Source: Treponema sp. (GTDB taxonomy: Bacteria; Spirochaetota; Spirochaetia; Treponematales; Breznakiellaceae). From it: 9,023 nucleotides of DNA. The first letter of the stretch is position 1, and every line of letters starts with the position of its first letter. The notes under the pieces were generated by a model. That model was not told the DNA's origin. It worked only from the letters and a program-made list of their open reading frames with translations, and did not search any database. The translations under genes and the position numbers were made by a program. The stretch is taken from the NCBI GenBank assembly GCA_009785545.1, contig WQWD01000084.1, positions 1 through 9,023 on the forward strand, given 5' to 3'. Below, one piece after another: positions 5,401 to 9,023 of this stretch.

Positions 5401-8400
5401 TTATCTAAAACGATTCCGCATAGGCGGCGGGAAAAATTCAAATTCCACTGCCGGCTGTTGCAAACGCATTAACGGCTCTTGCTCTTGTGACAGTTGAAAT
5501 AACTCAGGGCGGATAACCTGAGGTTGCGTTGTTTGCTGTTGCGGCATTAGACTGCCTGAAGGAAGCCCGGCTGCCCGGTTCCATTGGTTAAACGGAACAA
5601 TGTTTGCTCCCGAAGTAAAGGCTCTTGTTGATTCGTAAATTGATTCCGGCCCTTGAGTCCCCGGCGGGAAAAAGAAAGCCATTAAAACTTGCCGGGTTCC
5701 CGGTGGTATAACAAAATCCGGGACAATTGTTATCGAAGCTGTTATCGGCAAAGGATTGCCAATCCATCTGCCTGTAGTCGGCCCCACAGCAAGCATGGCT
5801 TCCGCTATACCGTTTCTGTTCAGGTACGCAGTCGATACGCCGGGAATAACTATTGAGGTAACTCTGGGGACTGGTGGAGAAGCCGTGAAGCTGCTAAATG
5901 GTGTTGTAGCTGCGTGTCCCAATTCAAGAGTAACAGTGCCTTCATGAACTTCGGTAATTTCGTTGTTTTCCCAAAATTCGATACTGAAAGCCCATGAATT
6001 TATAGGAATAGACCAAGTAGGCCATCTGAATAAAATTGAATCACCTGTTCTTTCTGTTACCAAGCCGCTTAGTAAATCCCAATTTTCGCTGGAAGACGGC
6101 AGGTCTGGGGCTCTTAATAATAACTGCATATTACTGCCTATTAAGTTTGAAGGTACTTCGGTAACTGTCATTCCTGTAGCGGTGATCGGGCTTAAAAGCA
6201 AGCCGTTTTCGACGTGCAAAGTCCAGTTAAGGCTTGTATTTTCACGGTGAATAAGTGCGATAGGCTGTATTTGCCCTTGAGCGCCTAAAGTGCCCCGTAA
6301 AGATTCGCCTCCTGCCAAGGTGATTAATACGGCTCCTACCGGCGATGTGTTTGCTAACTCCGAATCGGCATTGAGGCCGTGAATAATCCCGCCTTCCATA
6401 AAAAATAAACCGTGATTTTGCATTCCGCCGCTTTGCGGAGCTTTATTTCCTGATATACTGCCGTCAAGCATGAAAAATGCGCTTGTGTTAAACACGCCGC
6501 CTGCAAAAACCTCAGCTTCATTTTTGGAGATTATTCCGTTGAACATTGCGAACTGAGCTTGGCTGTGGTTAGTTATACCGCCGCCTACACGTTCTGATGT
6601 ATTTTCGGTGACTGTTCCATCGAACATAAAAAAGAATGCCGTGTTGGGGGACGCAGCTCCGCTTGCGAAAACTCCGCCGCCGCTGGATTCAGCGCCGACA
6701 GCCCTGTTGCCGGAAACAGTGCCGCCTCTTAATTCGAAGGTTCCATTTTGCCCAATTCCTACGCCGCCTCCCTGAAAGGATTGATTGTCGTCGATTAGTC
6801 CGTTAAACATCACAAAAAGCGCACGGTTAGCGTCTCCTAATTGCGAGCTCGATACAAACACGCCCCCGCCGGAGTTTACAGCGTTGTTGCCAATAATTTC
6901 TCCGTCACGTTTGACAAATAGACCATACACGCCGACAAATACACCGCCGCCTCGCAGGGAAGCTGTGTTGTCTGCAATTGTGCCGTCTGTCATTTCGAAA
7001 ATACCGTCCGATTGGGTCATTACGCCGCCGCCGAATACAGCGGTATTGTCGGAGATATTCCCTCCGCTCATGTCGAAAACAGCGTTTTGGCTATATACGC
7101 CGCCTCCGGCATTGGCAGTATTGTTTAAGATTTCGCCGCTTTGCATTTCAAAAACACTGTCTCGAACAAATACACCGCCGCCTTCATCGGCTCTGTTTTG
7201 GGTAATATTCCCGCCGTCAAGTATAAATTCGCCTGAGTTAATAACAGATACTCCGCCTCCAAAAACTGATGACGAAGTATTGATATTACCTGAAATTTTT
7301 GAGTCTTCGCCCATTACAAAAGAGCCGCCGCTTACTGTTATAAGCGGGCTGTTATTGCCGGATATGCCCCTAAGTTCGATGTTTTCGAGTATCAAAGTAA
7401 CACCTGAGCCCACTGTAAACATGGAGCCGGATCCGTCTAAAGAGAGAATGTTGCTCGACCCGGAGCCGCCTCTGATAGTAATCGTGATTTGACGTCCACC
7501 AAATGATAACAATTGAGGCTCAAGTTGTTCATTGGCTTCTGTAACATTGATCGTTAAACTTTGCGGCAAAGGAGTCGTATTACGCACTATATCGATATGT
7601 GTGGCAACCAGACGTGCGGGAACAAGACTTGTCGGCGTGCTGGAAATATAACCGTTAAAACCTTGAGCTGTAACAATCGCCCTTATGGCAAAATTTGCGT
7701 CATGATGCTGAACGACATAGGAATTGCCATTTGCGTTAGGTATATCGACAAAACCAAGATCGCCAAGCCACCTTCTTTGCCATTGAATAGTATGAACAGC
7801 GCCTCCGGGAAGCCCTGAAACATTAACGTTTAACGTTCCTTCCGGCTCGGCATTTCCAGTTGTCGTAACTGTTCCGAAAATAGATTCGTTCGCAGACGTG
7901 GGGACTGTGTTTGTCGGGCTGCTTATAACAACTCCTGAAAAACCTTCCCGGCTGACAATCACTCGAATTCGATAACCTGCGTCATTATTTTGAACGTCAT
8001 AAAAGTTGTTCGTAGCTCCGGGTATATTGTCAGCGTTTAGATCTTCGTTATTGAAGGAGTTTGGGTATAAAGCTCTTTGCCACTGGAACGACAATGTGCC
8101 GATCCCTGAAAGCCTGCCTGTAACCGTTTCAAGACGCTGGTTTGCCATTGCCGGAGTTCCGCTTATGGTTATTTCGCCTGCAAGAGAGGAAGGACTTACA
8201 ACAAGATCAAAAGGCGCAGAAGGGCGGTCGTGAACAAGAGCTACAAGTCTATAAACAGCTCCAGCGGGTCTGTTAACCAAAAAACTAAAAGGTGCGGAAG
8301 CGGCATTTGATAACGATATTGATCCGGGATTTACAACGATACCTTCCGGCAAATTTTCAAGCCCTTGCGGAGTAACAAGCCTGAATTGGATATACGGCCC

Positions 8401-8967
8401 TCTTAAATCGATTGGGAAAGTAGGAGTCCCTGTTATCGCCATACGGTAATGCAAGGTATTTTGAACACCTCCAAAAACCTCTCCATGATCGTGAGTAACT
8501 GCTACTGACCCAACCTGAGTCTGTCTGGCAATAATTGAAAAAACCGCACGTTCGCCTTGAAAAGATATGGCAAAATTATGAGTCCCCGTCTGGAGTCCGT
8601 TAAAAACAATTTTAACAGGAGAAGGCTGGCCGGAAGCAGTTACACGGGGAGTATCTTGGTGTATTGTGATGTTTTCGTCAGGTATTAACTGACCGGCGGC
8701 GTAACGCCCAATTTGAATATTTCCGCCCAAAAGATCTACGGGGAAAATGTTTTCGCCATTAATAGTTATTAAAAATTGTAGAGTACTTACTTCTCCCTGA
8801 AAAGCGTCCCCAATATCTGCCGGGTTACGAATAACCGATATTGATCTTACAACCGGCTCATTGGAAACATTATCTTCAGGGCCATCGCAACTTATCAGAG
8901 AAAATGTCAAAATAAAGCACAAAAGAACCGCTTTTTGCAACATTCCCGTAAATTTACTTTTTTCCAT
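5401..8967 (-). CDS. Large surface lipoprotein with Ig-like modules and a Pmp-like beta-helix
   Basis: Predicted exported, lipid-anchored surface protein of 1188 residues; adhesin-like by architecture, but no function is proven by sequence. The signal peptide ends in LISC with the modified Cys at residue 27. Two copies of a module I do not recognise follow (about 39-148 and 150-258; 'FPVDL.G..IQ' and 'FPIDL.G..IQ'). Next are two Ig-like modules (about 264-356 and 364-450, each with W.QR and ending TNTVP or SLVP). A beta-helix entry region (about 455-540, TITIRGGSGSS) leads into about 12 short repeats at 541-869 with a 'F.M..G.I..N.A..GGGV' core. The C-terminal part (about 880-1188) is unrecognised and ends in a Gln/Pro-rich tail. 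No autotransporter beta-barrel is visible. I chose the ATG at 8967 because AAGGAG lies 8 bases upstream and the signal peptide then starts MEKSK; a GTG at 8997 in frame has no ribosome site. First gene of a two-gene unit with the M30-like lipoprotein. Confidence 0.88.
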   Translation of the reverse strand: MEKSKFTGMLQKAVLLCFILTFSLISCDGPEDNVSNEPVVRSISVIRNPADIGDAFQGEVSTLQFLITINGENIFPVDLLGGNIQIGRYAAGQLIPDENITIHQDTPRVTASGQPSPVKIVFNGLQTGTHNFAISFQGERAVFSIIARQTQVGSVAVTHDHGEVFGGVQNTLHYRMAITGTPTFPIDLRGPYIQFRLVTPQGLENLPEGIVVNPGSISLSNAASAPFSFLVNRPAGAVYRLVALVHDRPSAPFDLVVSPSSLAGEITISGTPAMANQRLETVTGRLSGIGTLSFQWQRALYPNSFNNEDLNADNIPGATNNFYDVQNNDAGYRIRVIVSREGFSGVVISSPTNTVPTSANESIFGTVTTTGNAEPEGTLNVNVSGLPGGAVHTIQWQRRWLGDLGFVDIPNANGNSYVVQHHDANFAIRAIVTAQGFNGYISSTPTSLVPARLVATHIDIVRNTTPLPQSLTINVTEANEQLEPQLLSFGGRQITITIRGGSGSSNILSLDGSGSMFTVGSGVTLILENIELRGISGNNSPLITVSGGSFVMGEDSKISGNINTSSSVFGGGVSVINSGEFILDGGNITQNRADEGGGVFVRDSVFEMQSGEILNNTANAGGGVYSQNAVFDMSGGNISDNTAVFGGGVMTQSDGIFEMTDGTIADNTASLRGGGVFVGVYGLFVKRDGEIIGNNAVNSGGGVFVSSSQLGDANRALFVMFNGLIDDNQSFQGGGVGIGQNGTFELRGGTVSGNRAVGAESSGGGVFASGAASPNTAFFFMFDGTVTENTSERVGGGITNHSQAQFAMFNGIISKNEAEVFAGGVFNTSAFFMLDGSISGNKAPQSGGMQNHGLFFMEGGIIHGLNADSELANTSPVGAVLITLAGGESLRGTLGAQGQIQPIALIHRENTSLNWTLHVENGLLLSPITATGMTVTEVPSNLIGSNMQLLLRAPDLPSSSENWDLLSGLVTERTGDSILFRWPTWSIPINSWAFSIEFWENNEITEVHEGTVTLELGHAATTPFSSFTASPPVPRVTSIVIPGVSTAYLNRNGIAEAMLAVGPTTGRWIGNPLPITASITIVPDFVIPPGTRQVLMAFFFPPGTQGPESIYESTRAFTSGANIVPFNQWNRAAGLPSGSLMPQQQTTQPQVIRPELFQLSQEQEPLMRLQQPAVEFEFFPPPMRNRFR
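6361..7335 (-). repeat. Pmp-like right-handed beta-helix repeats (about 12 copies)
   Basis: Twelve consecutive units of about 24-33 residues (residues about 545-869) repeat an aromatic 'F.M' strand, 'DG.I' or 'GG.I', an N.A turn and GGGV. The middle copies (EMQSGEILNNTANAGGGV, DMSGGNISDNTAVFGGGV and the following ones) are closest to consensus. The last three decay to AGGV, SGGM and EGGI. Copies 7 to 9 carry longer loops before the strand or the GGG turn. On the + strand the repeats show up as recurring CCGCCGCC blocks, including an 18-base identity between 6935-6952 and 7166-7183. The pattern resembles chlamydial polymorphic membrane protein repeats and similar beta-helices. Confidence 0.85.
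7618..8178 (-). repeat. Two Ig-like modules in the beta-helix lipoprotein
   Basis: Residues about 264-356 (GEITISG ... FQWQR ... FYDVQNNDAGYRIRVIVS ... TNTVP) and 364-450 (GTVTTTG ... IQWQR ... YVVQHHDANFAIRAIVT ... SLVP) are two copies of one module. The same module occurs once near the N-terminus of the metallopeptidase downstream. Confidence 0.78.
8194..8853 (-). repeat. Two copies of an unrecognised N-terminal module of about 110 residues
   Basis: Residues about 39-148 and 150-258 share, in order, a V.S(I/V).V strand, FQGEVSTLQF versus FGGVQNTLHY, ITINGENIFPVDLLGGNIQI versus ITGTPTFPIDLRGPYIQF, an 'L..PE(N/G)I.(I/V)' stretch, a '(S/A)P..(I/F).(F/V)' strand, and a closing F.I or F.L strand. 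I do not recognise the module. Its strand-rich, Ig-like look suggests another spacer or binding domain. Confidence 0.6.
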
Positions 8968-8975
8968 AGGTGAAA

Positions 8976-8981
8976 CTCCTT
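8976..8981 (-). promoter_or_regulatory. Ribosome binding site deciding the ATG start of the beta-helix lipoprotein
   Basis: AAGGAG on the - strand, 8 bases before the ATG at 8965-8967. It makes the MEKSK start preferable to the in-frame GTG at 8997 and the ATG at 8985. Confidence 0.8.
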
Positions 8982-8989
8982 GCATTATG

Positions 8990-9023
8990 GCTAACACAAA
9001 TAAAATATAGCTAACAAATAATA
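8990..9023 (-). promoter_or_regulatory. Candidate promoter region with a 20-base-spaced direct repeat
   Basis: GCTAACACAAATAA (8990-9003) is nearly repeated as GCTAACAAATAATA (9010-9023), offset by 20 bases. TATATT on the - strand (9004-9009) could serve as a -10 element. The matching -35 would fall just outside the window, so the promoter cannot be confirmed. The repeats could be an operator or chance similarity in A/T-rich sequence. Confidence 0.35.

Noticed and set aside
6361..7335. CRISPR-like array suggested by repeating CCGCCGCC blocks
   Set aside because: Repeats are short and imperfect, spacing varies, and everything is in frame within one protein. They encode beta-helix turns.
6785..7492. 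Open frame of 235 codons on the + strand, rich in Pro and Thr
   Set aside because: It is antisense to the beta-helix repeats; the 'TPPP' pattern is the complement of the GGGV codons. No ribosome site or plausible protein family.
8968..8997. N-terminal extension of the beta-helix lipoprotein from a GTG at 8997
   Set aside because: It would place the ribosome site AAGGAG within the coding region and add residues before a good signal peptide. The ATG at 8967 is better supported.

Overview
The window looks like a chromosomal segment of a host-associated spirochaete, most likely a Treponema relative from an animal or insect gut. This is inferred from protein style, not from a marker gene. The signs are large lipoproteins with relaxed spirochaetal lipoboxes (LISC, FAAC), treponeme-type bacterial Ig-like modules with the 'P.NAT...ITWSLV' pattern, Pmp-like beta-helix repeats, and a nucleoside/riboflavin-type ABC importer of the kind found in Treponema pallidum. 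Base composition is moderate and even across the window, and I see no obvious foreign island.

Left part (1-2839, + strand): the 3' end of an ABC importer operon. It holds the C-terminal half of a double-cassette ATPase (cut by the window edge) and two complete, different permeases of the BPD_transp_2 family. The genes are translationally coupled by overlapping stop and start codons (ATGA at 732-735, GTGA at 1859-1862). The layout matches the basic-membrane-protein type importers (YufOPQ/NupBC, PnrBC/RfuBCD-like). The substrate-binding lipoprotein would be expected upstream, outside the window. The operon ends in a very strong hairpin terminator that begins inside the last stop codon.

Convergent junction (2840-2977): 138 bases with no gene. 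It holds that terminator, a weaker possible back-up hairpin, and a separate hairpin for the transcription unit arriving from the right.

Right part (2978-8967, - strand): two large lipoprotein genes 20 bases apart, transcribed right to left. The first (5401-8967, 1188 aa) carries two copies of an unrecognised N-terminal module, two Ig-like modules, a Pmp-like right-handed beta-helix of about 12 short repeats rich in GGGV, and a Gln/Pro-rich tail. The second (2978-5380, 800 aa) carries one Ig-like module of the same kind, two Big-type modules and an M30 (hyicolysin)-like zinc metallopeptidase domain with HELQH and a downstream WFNE. Both should be exported and lipid-anchored. The pair suggests a surface adhesin-like protein made together with a surface protease. 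That coupling is inferred from operon structure and shared modules only. This pair is the most interesting content of the window. There are no RNA genes, CRISPR arrays or insertion sequences that I can support.
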